64,000 bases of DNA from Gaoshiqia hydrogeniformans (GCF_049347105.1 NZ_CP186334.1:1736001-1800000); one strand, 5' to 3'. Counted from the stretch's first letter, positions 1-8,693 are shown. The notes: generated by a model not told the origin, from the sequence alone. Translations and numbers: made by a program.

Positions 1-1410
1 ATGCAAAAAATAGCATCCGGGAAACTGGATATCGGAGAGCTTCTTACCCTGGATGATCCGGTGCTGGAAGGCCGTTTTCATGCCGGAAACCCGGCCTACC
101 TGGAAGATCGCTTTAATGAGCTGAAACAAATGCTCCCTTATCTTGAAGGAGAACTCAAACGCAGGCACGTGACCATCAAACTGCTTTGGCAGGAATACCG
201 TGAAAAGCACCCGCAGGGGTACAGCTACTCCCAGTTCTGCTTTCATTTAAACCAGTTGCGTGTAGCCCGTAAATCTTCCGCGGTGCTGACCCACCAGCCC
301 GGGCAGCAACTTTTTGTCGACTTTGCAGGGGATACGCTCTCTTACGTTGATCGTGAGACCGGGGAAGCGATAAAAGCGTATGTTTTCGTGGCTACCCTGC
401 CTTACTCGGATTACAGCTTTGCCATGGCTGTTTCCCATCAGAACACGGAAAATTTTCTTTATGCACTTGGCTGCTGTTTGCAGGCACTCAGTGGTGTCCC
501 CAAAATTGTGGTTTGTGATAACCTCAAGGCTGCCGTGATCAAAACCGACCGGTATGAACCGGACATTAACCGGGTGATGGACGATTTTGCCAACCACTAT
601 GGTTTTGCCGTGCTGGCTGCGCGTGTGCGGACCCCAAAAGACAAGGCTCTGGTGGAGAACCAGGTTAAGCTGGTTTACCAGCGGGTGTATGCCCGGTTGC
701 GTAACCATGTCTTTTTTTCCCTGGCCGACCTGAACAGGGCGATCAGCGAAAAGATCCTGCAACATAACCAGACCCGGATGCAACAACGGGAGTACAGCCG
801 CGAAGAACACTTTCTGGCCGATGAAAAAGGACTGTTAAAAGCCTTGCCCCTGTCAGGTTTTGATATCCGTTATTATGCGAGCCTGAGGGTGCAGCAAAAC
901 AGTTGTATTTACCTGGCACGGGACAAACACTATTATTCGGTTCCTTACGCCTGCACCGGGGAACAGGCCAGTGTGGTTTATACCCGTACCCTGGTGCGGA
1001 TCTATTGCAAATCAGAGCTGGTTGCCACTCACCGGCGCACCATCGGTTTCGGATATACGCTCGTGCGGGAGCACATGCCATCGGCCCATCAGCATTACAT
1101 GGACCGCAGCCCCGGGTACTACATGGACCTGGCCCGCAAACGGTCAGATGGCCTGCTCTGCCTGATGAAGATGATGTTTGCAAAGGAAGAAACGCCCGAG
1201 GTTTTATACAAACGCTGTGAGGGGTTGTTGAGCCTTCAACGCAAAACCGATCCCTTCTGTTTTGAAGAAGCCTGCCGGGTGGCCGTTGCCAACGGCATAC
1301 CAAGTTATCAGTTTGTTCGCAGGCGAATCGAAAACAGGATGACATCGGATAAGCCTTCAACCATAAAGAAACTCCCCAAACACGGAAACATCCGGGGAGA
1401 CTATCAATAA
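1..1410 (+). CDS. istA: IS21-family transposase IstA (5' end probably outside window)
   Basis: Catalytic DDE transposase of an IS21 element; with IstB it carries out cut-and-paste transposition. The integrase core is clear: D107 (in VDFAGD), D173 (in CDNLK) and E219 (in ALVENQ) have the spacing of the retroviral-type DDE fold, followed by the C-terminal beta-barrel region usual in IstA. The reading frame is already open at base 1. The N-terminal helix-turn-helix expected in IstA is not visible, so the true start is probably upstream and residue 1 here may be internal. istB follows 42 bp downstream on the same strand, the standard IS21 order. The left inverted repeat lies outside the window. 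Confidence 0.93.
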   Translation: MQKIASGKLDIGELLTLDDPVLEGRFHAGNPAYLEDRFNELKQMLPYLEGELKRRHVTIKLLWQEYREKHPQGYSYSQFCFHLNQLRVARKSSAVLTHQPGQQLFVDFAGDTLSYVDRETGEAIKAYVFVATLPYSDYSFAMAVSHQNTENFLYALGCCLQALSGVPKIVVCDNLKAAVIKTDRYEPDINRVMDDFANHYGFAVLAARVRTPKDKALVENQVKLVYQRVYARLRNHVFFSLADLNRAISEKILQHNQTRMQQREYSREEHFLADEKGLLKALPLSGFDIRYYASLRVQQNSCIYLARDKHYYSVPYACTGEQASVVYTRTLVRIYCKSELVATHRRTIGFGYTLVREHMPSAHQHYMDRSPGYYMDLARKRSDGLLCLMKMMFAKEETPEVLYKRCEGLLSLQRKTDPFCFEEACRVAVANGIPSYQFVRRRIENRMTSDKPSTIKKLPKHGNIRGDYQ

Positions 1411-1452
1411 TCAAGGAAAATAATCAGAGTACAAACCAAAAATGAAAAGAAG

Positions 1453-2172
1453 ATGGATCAAATGATCACCCAACTCAGCGGGCTTCGGTTGTCAGGGATG
1501 GCCGCCTGCTGGAAAACATTAATTGAGACAAGAAAAACTACAGAACTTTCCCTGGAAGACGGGCTGGCCCTGCTGCTCCAGGCAGAACAGGACCAGCGTA
1601 AAATGAACCGGTTCAGCCGGCTGGAAAAGAATGCCCGCTTTCGTTACCGGATAAGCCTGGATCAAATCGACACCAACCCGGCAAGGGGAATCGACAAATC
1701 CCTGTTGACAAGGCTGGGCATGGGCGATTACATCAAGAACGGGGAGGCCGTGATCATTGTCGGACTAACCGGGGTCGGCAAAAGTTCACTGGCCTCGGCC
1801 CTGGGACTGAAAGCGTGCGAACTGGGCTATAGCGTAGCGTATTTTAATATGCAAAAGCTGATGATGAAACTAAAGATTGCCCGACTGGAAGGCACTATAA
1901 CCCGGGTTTTTGACAAACTGGCCAAAACAGAGCTGCTTGTCCTGGACGATTTTGGATTATCGCCACTGGAAGGACAACAGCAACTGGATCTGATGGAAAT
2001 CATCGAGGACCGCCATGCCCGAAAGTCAACCATTATTGCCAGCCAGTTGCCGGTGGCCAGTTGGTTTGATGTCTTTTCCGAACCCACCGTGGCCGACAGC
2101 TTTCTGGACAGGATCGTCTATACGGCACACCGGTTTGAACTAAAAGGTGAGAGTTTAAGAAAAAAACGGTAA
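1453..2172 (+). CDS. istB: IS21 helper ATPase IstB
   Basis: AAA+ ATPase, related to DnaC, that assembles on target DNA and stimulates IstA in IS21-type transposition. At 239 aa it has normal length. Walker A is GLTGVGKSS (residues 104-112), Walker B is LLVLDDFG (161-168), and an arginine-rich sensor region lies near the C terminus. It starts with ATG 42 bp after istA, and no competing start is evident. Both IS21 genes look intact from here on, so the element may still be active unless the unseen 5' part of istA is damaged. Confidence 0.95.
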   Translation: MDQMITQLSGLRLSGMAACWKTLIETRKTTELSLEDGLALLLQAEQDQRKMNRFSRLEKNARFRYRISLDQIDTNPARGIDKSLLTRLGMGDYIKNGEAVIIVGLTGVGKSSLASALGLKACELGYSVAYFNMQKLMMKLKIARLEGTITRVFDKLAKTELLVLDDFGLSPLEGQQQLDLMEIIEDRHARKSTIIASQLPVASWFDVFSEPTVADSFLDRIVYTAHRFELKGESLRKKR

Positions 2173-2272
2173 TATTGTCAGTCAAATAAGTTCTTCGATT
2201 TAGTTACTCAACCTGGGTGGTATACGCCGGATTACTGGGTGGTAGCTTCCGGAATAGCCACTTATTAACAGG

Positions 2273-2285
2273 GGATTTGCAATCC
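2273..2285. repeat. REP-like palindrome upstream of transposase remnant
   Basis: GGATTTGCAATCC is a near-perfect palindrome and a variant of the GGATTGCAAATCC core found twice downstream of the same transposase remnant. Palindromes on both sides are typical for REP-associated tyrosine transposases. Confidence 0.6.
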
Positions 2286-2317
2286 GCATCCGCCAAATAA
2301 TTTATACCTTCACGCCT

Positions 2318-2590
2318 ATGGGGATACGCAACAAGATATCGCCGGGATATACTTACTACCTCACGTTGACGGTTGTAGGATGGATTGATTTGTTTACGCG
2401 CCCGGTGTACAAGCACGTGATTGTTGATTCTTTGAATTATATGACGGCGTTTCTTGAAGAAAAAATGGAGTATATCCGCAACAACCCGGTAAAGGCTGAA
2501 CTGGTGGCAAATCCCGAGGAATATTTGTACAGTTCCGCAAGGGATTATGCGGGCGAAAAAGGCTTGGTTAACATTGAATTCGTATGGTAA
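2318..2590 (+). pseudogene. REP-associated tyrosine transposase, internally deleted
   Basis: The N-terminal part (residues 1-42, containing TVVGWIDLFTR) matches the start of Bacteroidota REP-associated Y1 transposases. The part from about residue 50 (YIRNNPVKAELV, then EYLYSSARDY) matches their catalytic-tyrosine helix and C terminus. The middle is missing, including the HUH metal-binding motif that should read like PNHxH, so only 90 of the usual roughly 180 aa remain. The frame is kept across the deletion, but the protein cannot be an active nuclease. REP-like palindromes lie on both sides. A 132-aa frame on the opposite strand is only its shadow. Confidence 0.8.
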
Positions 2591-2606
2591 AGGCAGCTGC
2601 ATTAAT

Positions 2607-2649
2607 GGGATTGCAAATCCCAGGCTACAAGGTCAGGATTGCAAATCCT
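2607..2649. repeat. Pair of REP-like palindromes downstream of transposase remnant
   Basis: Two perfect palindromes share the core GGATTGCAAATCC: GGGATTGCAAATCCC at 2607-2621 and AGGATTGCAAATCCT at 2635-2649. They are 13 bp apart. With the copy at 2273 they bracket the deleted transposase, as expected for a REP/RAYT unit. Confidence 0.75.
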
Positions 2650-2660
2650 GACCAGCCACC

Positions 2661-2963
2661 TTGATCTATGTTGGTGCATATCCGGAGGAGCTGGGGGGCA
2701 CAACCGGTAGCGAAGGTGATGGAGGTTCTTTATTCATGACGGATAATCCCGAGTATGCAGCAACCTACGTCAGAGATGGAGGGACGGTTCAACAAATGAC
2801 AATCTCTAGAGGTACATTAAATCAAATGTATCATAATGGAGATGTTACCATTAATACAGGTTATAATATAAGTTCAGGTTCGACAATCCCTCATGTTGAA
2901 TATCAATTTCCGTCTCACCTGAAAACAAATATTGTAAATAACTTCAAATCGGTTGTTCCATAA
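2661..2963 (+). pseudogene. C-terminal remnant of a possible polymorphic toxin
   Basis: The frame opens directly after the REP palindromes with a TTG and encodes about 100 aa with no start signal, so it reads as the 3' tail of a longer gene cut by the upstream element. The sequence has a glycine-rich stretch (ELGGTTGSEGDGG), then SLFMTDNPEYAATYV, which resembles the conserved segment of ADP-ribosyltransferase or RES-like toxin tails; this resemblance is by eye only. It is AT-rich compared with neighbouring genes. A small gene on the same strand follows after 15 bp, as immunity genes usually do. The function is unproven. Confidence 0.4.
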
Positions 2964-2978
2964 CAACTTTCCGAGAAC

Positions 2979-3407
2979 ATGGAAATTGCTGAAATAAAAA
3001 TTAATGTGAGAAAATGCATCGAAGGTGTTTTCTCAATTGTATCACAATGTTGTACAAATTCACTTTCAGAAGATGTTAAGTTAATATCTCATTATGTTGT
3101 GATTGACAAGATGAGATCTTCAACTAATAATTTTAACAGAGATTTAGGACTAAAAATATTAAAGGAGCGAAGGTTTATTTCGGAGGAGAAGTTAGTTGAA
3201 AACATCTTTGAAAAACAAGAAGACCTGAGTTGGATTGATTTTGTTATGATTTATTCGTCAAATCAAGAAACAATTATTTTGGTTGAAATGATAAAATCTC
3301 CAACTATTGACATAAATTTTCATTGTCGGATTATGACCCCATATAATTTTCGAGACAACAGTGATAAGAAATTTGATGTTAATTGGTGGTTATTCGACAG
3401 ATTATAA
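2979..3407 (+). CDS. Hypothetical protein, possible orphan immunity protein
   Basis: 142-aa soluble protein that I do not recognise. It has no signal peptide or membrane segment. The N-terminal half is predicted helical and the C-terminal half has strand-like stretches (ETIILVEMIKS, NWWLFDRL). GC content is visibly low (about a third by eye) against roughly 45-50% for chromosomal genes to the right, suggesting transfer. Position 15 bp after a truncated toxin-like tail suggests a retained immunity gene. That role rests on position only; an unrelated accessory gene is equally possible. Confidence 0.5.
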   Translation: MEIAEIKINVRKCIEGVFSIVSQCCTNSLSEDVKLISHYVVIDKMRSSTNNFNRDLGLKILKERRFISEEKLVENIFEKQEDLSWIDFVMIYSSNQETIILVEMIKSPTIDINFHCRIMTPYNFRDNSDKKFDVNWWLFDRL

Positions 3408-3952
3408 GTATTTCATCGCTGTGACATATTATTGGAAAGTGTGCTGTGAAACCCCATCTACCCGTTAAGCAGACCGGGTTGCAAGGGGTAAGTAGCGGTA
3501 ACTTTAATTGTGAAAACTGAACCAGGAAAATGTAGCATTTGTCCCCATCTACCCCTTCTTAGTACCAGCGATGACGAGGGGTTCGCTGTTAGTCGTTTGT
3601 AACGGGAATGAGAGATAAATTAATACGCAGAAAGAAGCCGTCCGGTAACTGCCGGATGGCTCTTTAAAACTTTTGCTAACTTAGCTGAGCGTTCTTTGAA
3701 AAACTGAAACAAAGCCTGCCCCGAATAAACGATTTCATCCCACAAGTGCTTATTTAGAAATAATATGAATTATGAAATTTTACAAAACAAATGTTAATCG
3801 ATAAGCGGTTTTTCCATAAATTGTGTCGTTAAAAAACAGGATATGCAAAAAAACAGCTTGGATTCAGAAAGTTTTATGCCAAAACTACGTATAAGAGAGA
3901 AATTTTTCTTAATTCGGAAAGCAAAGTTAATTAATTAAATAATTCATTTTTT
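3408..3952. other. 545-bp intergenic region
   Basis: No coding frame is convincing. A CCCCATCTACC-like string occurs twice (near 3453 and 3541). A hairpin at 3637-3660 (GCC-TCCGG paired with CCGGA-GGC, loop TAACTG) is followed by a weak T-rich tail and could end plus-strand transcription from the immunity-like gene. The last 200 bp are AT-rich and probably hold the promoter of the CsgG operon, but I see no clean TTTG/TAnnTTTG pair. Confidence 0.5.
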
Positions 3953-4840
3953 ATGAAAAAATCCATCTCCCTTTTAATGCTTATCTCTTTTCTGGTAAGT
4001 ATTTCCTGCTACGCGCAACAGGAAATGGCGTTGAAAAGGAAAGTTGCTATCGGGCGTTTTTCAAACGAGACTCAATATGCAAAAAGTGTCTTCTATGACA
4101 AGGAAAATGACCCGATGGGCAAGCAAGCGGGCGACATTTTATCGACCCGGTTAGCGGCTTCTGACAAGTTTCTTTTGATTGAGCGCCAGGACTACGACAA
4201 AATTGTAAGCGAACTGAACACGAGTGGCGGTATTTCACAAAATATTGGCGCCGATTACCTCATCATTGGTTCAATTACCGAGTACGGACGGAAAAATATT
4301 GGCACTCAAAAGGTTTTTTCGAGCAGTAAAGAACAAATTGTTGAAGCTGGTGTGAGTGTCCGCCTGGTCGATGTATCCACCGGGATTATTATTTACAGTG
4401 GCGAAGCCAAGGGTGAAGCTACTGCCGAAGACAAACGGGTGATGGGCTTTGGCCAATCTGCCGATTTCGATGCAACCTTATCGGATAAAGCCATTTCGGC
4501 TGCGATTTCAAAGCTGGTCGAAAACATCATCAACAGCTGCATGGACAAACCCTGGAAAGCTTACATTCTTTCGGTTGAAGACGGCACCTACATTATTTCG
4601 GGTGGTAAATCGCAGGGAATAAAAGACGGCGATACCTTCACGATCATAGAAAGAGGCAAACTGGTGAAAAACCCGCAAACCGGCCTGAATATTGAGCTGC
4701 CCGGTAAAACGGCAGGCACGATCCGCATTGACCAAACGATGGGTTCGACGCCTGAGGATGAGATCTCGTTCGCTTCGTTGGTCGACGGAACGATTGACCC
4801 GACTGCATTAGACAAGTATTACATCGTTGCGAAAAAATAA
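3953..4840 (+). CDS. CsgG/HfaB-family envelope protein
   Basis: 295 aa. An N-terminal signal peptide runs to about residue 21 (cleavage after CYA; no good lipobox). A CsgG domain follows: KRKVAIGRFSNET, GDILSTRLAASDKFLLIERQD and NIGADYLIIGSITEYG are the typical CsgG segments. A C-terminal extension (about 200-295) resembles a flagellar-assembly FlgT-like beta domain. CsgG proteins form outer-membrane secretion channels or assist lipoprotein assembly. No curli subunit genes are nearby, so curli export is not implied. The gene leads a four-gene cluster whose next three members sit 4 nt away or overlap by ATGA. The CsgG + DUF4810 + DUF799 set matches the NMB1164/1163/1162 type cluster known from Neisseria. 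Confidence 0.85.
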   Translation: MKKSISLLMLISFLVSISCYAQQEMALKRKVAIGRFSNETQYAKSVFYDKENDPMGKQAGDILSTRLAASDKFLLIERQDYDKIVSELNTSGGISQNIGADYLIIGSITEYGRKNIGTQKVFSSSKEQIVEAGVSVRLVDVSTGIIIYSGEAKGEATAEDKRVMGFGQSADFDATLSDKAISAAISKLVENIINSCMDKPWKAYILSVEDGTYIISGGKSQGIKDGDTFTIIERGKLVKNPQTGLNIELPGKTAGTIRIDQTMGSTPEDEISFASLVDGTIDPTALDKYYIVAKK

Positions 4841-4844
4841 TCCT

Positions 4845-5174
4845 ATGAAACAAATTATCATTTTTATATTGGCCCTGTTTGCCTTTAGCGCCTGCGGGCC
4901 TCACCAGTACAGCACCCGTTCTGCCGGACAGGACAATTCGTCGTTTGTGGTGGTCGTAACCAACGGACAGGAATACGAAAACGTGTCGGTAATCGTCGAC
5001 GGAACCAGCTACCCCATTGAAAAAGTGTACAAACTGAAAGCTATCCGGAAAGCCCATCCGGTAGTGATTACCCCCGGAAAACACCAAATTCAGGTGGTGT
5101 CGGGAAACAACACATTAACTGACGAAAACATCTTTATCGGATTACAAGAAACCAAAAAAATCATACTTCCATGA
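4845..5174 (+). CDS. Small lipoprotein in CsgG cluster
   Basis: 109-aa lipoprotein. The ATG at 4845 is chosen because it places a clean signal peptide with lipobox FSAC at residues 13-16; an in-frame TTG 18 bp upstream lies inside the csgG-like gene. The mature part is beta-rich with VVVVTNGQEYENVSVIVDG, like a small beta-sandwich. It overlaps the next gene by ATGA, which indicates translational coupling. I recognise no named family. It probably works with the CsgG-like protein at the outer membrane. Confidence 0.7.
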   Translation: MKQIIIFILALFAFSACGPHQYSTRSAGQDNSSFVVVVTNGQEYENVSVIVDGTSYPIEKVYKLKAIRKAHPVVITPGKHQIQVVSGNNTLTDENIFIGLQETKKIILP

Positions 5175-5521
5175 AATCGCTAAAGTATACTCTAATTGCA
5201 ATTTTTGCTTTGGCTGCCTCTTCGTGTACCACCGAAAAACCGCTTTATAACTGGCGTGGGTACGACGATGCAGTATATGCCTATACCAAGACTGCCGATG
5301 AGCAGAGTACCGAGAACCTGATTCAGATCTACGAAAAACTGATCAATAAACCGGGCGGGACACGCAAGGCCCCACCTCCGGGAGTTTGTGCCGACTATGG
5401 CTACATCCTGGTCAGAAAAGGCGAGGTAGCCAAAGGCAAAGAACTCCTGATCAAGGAAACCATGATGTACCCGGAATCGAAACCATTTATTGACCGAATT
5501 ATCAAACGATTTGAAGAATGA
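5171..5521 (+). CDS. DUF4810 domain lipoprotein
   Basis: 116-aa lipoprotein with lipobox ASSC near residue 19. The mature part has YNWRGYDDAVYAYTK, the signature start of DUF4810, then a TPR-like helical region (NLIQIYEKLI, CADYGYILVRKGEVAKGKELL). It overlaps the genes on both sides by ATGA. DUF4810 proteins regularly sit between CsgG-type and DUF799-type lipoproteins and are thought to form an outer-membrane-associated complex with them; the biochemical role is not known. Confidence 0.85.
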   Translation: MKSLKYTLIAIFALAASSCTTEKPLYNWRGYDDAVYAYTKTADEQSTENLIQIYEKLINKPGGTRKAPPPGVCADYGYILVRKGEVAKGKELLIKETMMYPESKPFIDRIIKRFEE

Positions 5522-6192
5522 AAAATCTACTCTACTTTGTCGTAGCGGCAGCGATGCTTGCCAGCTGTTCGAATGCCAAACTGTTACCAAAATCCGAAGC
5601 TTATAAAAACATCTACCAGGAGAAACCGCTTTCGGTATTGTTGCTCCCACCGATCAACCGAAGTACCAAGGTTGAGGCCAAAGAACTCTTCTACAGCTCA
5701 TTGAGCCAACCCTTAACCTTAAGGGGCTACTATGTGATGCCCCCGCTTTTATCGATGGAAATCTTAAAAGAAGAAAGCGCCTATGATGCCGAACTGTTCA
5801 TTAACAACTCCATGAAACAGGTTGGTGATTTATTTGGGGTTGATGCCGTGTTATTTACAACCATTCACGAATGGAATAAAACGGCCATTGCCTCGCAAAT
5901 CAATGTCAAAATTGAATACCTGCTGAAGTCGGCCAGAACCGACGAGATTTTGTTTCACCGTACGGGTGATATCACCTTAAATGTATCAGTCAACACCGGA
6001 AGTATCATCGGAAACGTTGTTGGCAGTATGCTGGCCACCGCACTGACCAAGGAGATTGTTGTCGCCCGCAACTGCAACTATTACACTGTTACCGACATCC
6101 CGTCGGGAAAATACAGCCCCACCTTTGGCTTAGACGGCGATCTGAAAGCTCAACCGGCCGAGTTTAAACAGGTTCTTAAAAATCAATACTAA
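5518..6192 (+). CDS. DUF799 / GNA1162-family lipoprotein
   Basis: 224-aa lipoprotein (lipobox LASC about residue 16). The body matches the DUF799/GNA1162 family: VLLLPPINRSTKVEAKELFYSS, GYYVMPPLLSMEIL and LFGVDAVLFTTIHEW. GNA1162-type proteins have a TolB N-terminal-like fold and are proposed to help outer-membrane transport. Last gene of the CsgG cluster; a clear terminator follows 23 bp after the stop. Confidence 0.85.
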   Translation: MKNLLYFVVAAAMLASCSNAKLLPKSEAYKNIYQEKPLSVLLLPPINRSTKVEAKELFYSSLSQPLTLRGYYVMPPLLSMEILKEESAYDAELFINNSMKQVGDLFGVDAVLFTTIHEWNKTAIASQINVKIEYLLKSARTDEILFHRTGDITLNVSVNTGSIIGNVVGSMLATALTKEIVVARNCNYYTVTDIPSGKYSPTFGLDGDLKAQPAEFKQVLKNQY

Positions 6193-6214
6193 GATTTTAG
6201 CAAATTATTGACAA

Positions 6215-6252
6215 AGAGGTCCGCCATATTCTGACGGGCCTCTCTTTATTTT
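6215..6252 (+). terminator. Rho-independent terminator of CsgG operon
   Basis: 9-bp stem AGAGGTCCG / CGGGCCTCT (one G-T pair) with an 11-nt loop, followed by CTTTATTTT on the plus strand. Confidence 0.85.
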
Positions 6253-6282
6253 AAGCGGCGGAGAGAGTCTGGATGGAAAAGA

Positions 6283-6320
6283 GAAAAAAACGGCAGCCTG
6301 TTTGGGCTGCCGTTCTGTTT
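6283..6320 (-). terminator. Terminator of the phosphate transporter gene
   Basis: Perfect 10-bp stem AACGGCAGCC / GGCTGCCGTT with a 6-nt loop. On the minus strand it is followed by seven T residues, 12 bp after the PiT stop codon. It may also back up the plus-strand terminator at 6215. Confidence 0.9.
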
Positions 6321-6331
6321 TTATGGGCGGT

Positions 6332-8584
6332 TTATTTTTTCGCGTTTGAGAAGAAATCCCGCTGCGCTTTGATCAGGTTCACATAGTTCATCAGCAGGTT
6401 TTTGGTTTCGCTGATGATGTTAAAGTACAGAACCGAATTGCGGGTATTCACTTCCTTGTTTTTGATCCGTTTAATCTGGGCTTTTTCCATGATTGCCAGC
6501 CGGTTGAAGATGGCATCGCGCTGCCGGATAATGTTTTCAATTTCCTCAAACTTTTCTTCTTTCACCACGTGCAGGGTCATATTCACAAAGTCGCTGATTT
6601 CTGTCATAAACACCGACAGTTCCTTCACCTGGTTATGGATAAACGGCTTATGGTTATTCTCCATATGCTCGTAAAGCGGCTCCACCAGGTAGGTAAGCGA
6701 GTGTGTAACTTCGCGCAGGTATTCAACCAGTTGCACGTATGATTGGCTGATGATAAGCGAATCGCTTTGTTGCAGGGTTTCGATTACATCCGAAACCTTG
6801 TTCTTCATTTTTTTGGTTTTTTTATTGAACGTATTGATCCCGTCGAGCGCCTCGCGCAGATGAGTACGGTCTTCATTTAGAAAACTTTCGATGCTTACTG
6901 AATAAACCTGGTTAATCATCAACACGGAGTTTACCACTTGTTTTTTGGTTTTTTCGATTACTTTTTCAATTTCATCGTTGAGTGAAATGCTTTCTTCGTC
7001 TTCAATTTTCCGGGCTGCAATTTTCTTTTTCAGAACAGTATGTGTACGCACCACTGTGAAAACGGCCAATGCCATAAAGGCAAAAACCATGTAGCTACCT
7101 CCAATGGCAATAATACCGGCAATCACCAGGGATACGGTAAAGGCAACCAAGGCCGTAAGAAACCAACCTCCAACCACAGCAAACACGCCTGATATCCGGT
7201 AAACGGCGCTTTCGCGTCCCCAGGCGCGGTCGGCCAGCGAGGTTCCCATTGCCACCATAAACGTAACGTAGGTAGTTGATAACGGTAACTTGAGCGAAGT
7301 TCCCAGCGAGATGAGGATCCCCGAAACAATCAGGTTAACAGATGCACGGATTTTATCGAAAGCCGCTTTTTCTTCGCCCCTGACCTGGCGCAGTTCCCGG
7401 GCTTGCTCAAAGCGGGAATCAATGAAGGTATTGAGCCTCTCGGGCAGCCATTTCCGAATGTTTTTATTCACCTGAATGGTCTTTCGGACAATCACCCGGG
7501 ACAGGATGGAAGAACCGAAACGTTCATCACCTTCGGTCTGACGGGATAAATCAACCGTTGTGGCCACCACGTTCCGCGCTTTCCGCGAAGTGATCAGAGT
7601 GATAATCATAATCAATCCGGCAATCAGAAGCATATATTCAGGAGTCGGCACTTTACCTTTCAGCATTTCCATAGAGAAGGCGTCGGCGCTCACGCCGCCG
7701 GCTGATTTCCAGGCTGTGAACGACTGGAATCCGGCGAGCGGTACCCCGATAAAATTCACCAGGTCGTTACCGGCAAAGGCCAGGGCCAAACCAAAGGTAC
7801 CCACCAGTACAATCACCTTGGGAATATCAATTTTAAATATCCAGTACAATAACTGCAAAATAATTGTCCAGCCGATAACACTGATTACCAACAGCATGAA
7901 AATATTATTCATCAAAAAATCAACCATTTCTTCCGACATAAAGGTAGCGCCTTTGGCTCCTTTAATGATCATGAAGTAAGTCATGGCAGCAATGGAAAGG
8001 CCGCCAAACAAAGCTCCGTAATAACGTAAAGTACGTTGCATGCGGAACGAAAACACCAAACGGGAAACATATTGCACAATAGCGCCTACCAGAAAAGCAA
8101 TAATAACAGAGATCAGGATACCCGAAATGATCGCCAGCGCCTTTTCACTGTTAATATACTTTGAAAGTTCGGCCATACTATTGCCGGCCCGCTGAATTTT
8201 TACCAACGAAACGGCCACCGCCGATCCAAGCAATTCGAAAACAATCGAAACAGTTGTGGACGTAGGTAGCCCAAAAGTATTGAACATGTCCAGCAAAATT
8301 ACGTCGGTGATCATAACAGCCAGAAAAATGACCATAATCTCCGAGAAGAAGAACATATCCGGATGGAAAATGCCTTTCCGCGCCACTTCCATCATTCCGC
8401 TTGAGAAAACGGCCCCTACTAATACACCGAGACTGGCAACTGAAAAAATTAACCACTTGGGAGCTGCTTTCGATCCGATTGCTGAATTCAGGAAGTTTAC
8501 CGCGTCGTTGCTTACTCCCACAACCAAATCAGAAATGGCCAGAGCAAACAAGACTACAACAAGAAGAAGGTAGTATTGTTCCAT
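6332..8584 (-). CDS. pit: PiT-family inorganic phosphate transporter with PhoU-like tail
   Basis: 750 aa when started at the ATG giving MEQYYLLL; an in-frame ATG 30 bp upstream is less like the family start. The N-terminal half has the PHO4 signature VGVSNDAVNFLNSAIGSKAA, and the second inverted repeat has GNDLVNFIGVPLAG: these are the two halves of a proton/sodium phosphate symporter with about ten membrane helices. A soluble helical C-terminal domain (about 540-750) is PhoU-like, an arrangement common in Bacteroidota. It is divergent from phoR, and the 157-bp region between has three 11-bp Pho-box-like repeats, so phosphate-starvation control is likely. Confidence 0.92.
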   Translation of the reverse strand: MEQYYLLLVVVLFALAISDLVVGVSNDAVNFLNSAIGSKAAPKWLIFSVASLGVLVGAVFSSGMMEVARKGIFHPDMFFFSEIMVIFLAVMITDVILLDMFNTFGLPTSTTVSIVFELLGSAVAVSLVKIQRAGNSMAELSKYINSEKALAIISGILISVIIAFLVGAIVQYVSRLVFSFRMQRTLRYYGALFGGLSIAAMTYFMIIKGAKGATFMSEEMVDFLMNNIFMLLVISVIGWTIILQLLYWIFKIDIPKVIVLVGTFGLALAFAGNDLVNFIGVPLAGFQSFTAWKSAGGVSADAFSMEMLKGKVPTPEYMLLIAGLIMIITLITSRKARNVVATTVDLSRQTEGDERFGSSILSRVIVRKTIQVNKNIRKWLPERLNTFIDSRFEQARELRQVRGEEKAAFDKIRASVNLIVSGILISLGTSLKLPLSTTYVTFMVAMGTSLADRAWGRESAVYRISGVFAVVGGWFLTALVAFTVSLVIAGIIAIGGSYMVFAFMALAVFTVVRTHTVLKKKIAARKIEDEESISLNDEIEKVIEKTKKQVVNSVLMINQVYSVSIESFLNEDRTHLREALDGINTFNKKTKKMKNKVSDVIETLQQSDSLIISQSYVQLVEYLREVTHSLTYLVEPLYEHMENNHKPFIHNQVKELSVFMTEISDFVNMTLHVVKEEKFEEIENIIRQRDAIFNRLAIMEKAQIKRIKNKEVNTRNSVLYFNIISETKNLLMNYVNLIKAQRDFFSNAKK

Positions 8585-8660
8585 ATACGTTAAGACATAA
8601 AATAACGGGTGCAAAAATATAAGCTAAGTAAGGAGGTACGGGTGCAAGGGTGTTAAATTA

Positions 8661-8693
8661 GCGTTAACTAACCGTCAATTTACTGTTAATGAG
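8661..8693 (+). promoter_or_regulatory. Putative Pho box (three 11-bp direct repeats)
   Basis: Units GCGTTAACTAA, CCGTCAATTTA and CTGTTAATGAG lie end to end with an 11-bp period. The third fits the enterobacterial PhoB half-site (CTGTCAT plus four A/T) best. The block lies between pit and phoR, 49 bp upstream of the phoR start, where PhoB would activate one or both. A TATTTTTA element about 20 bp downstream could be the -7 box for phoR. Confidence 0.55.

Noticed and set aside
2204..2602. 132-aa minus-strand frame
   Set aside because: Antisense to the transposase remnant and its flanking repeats.
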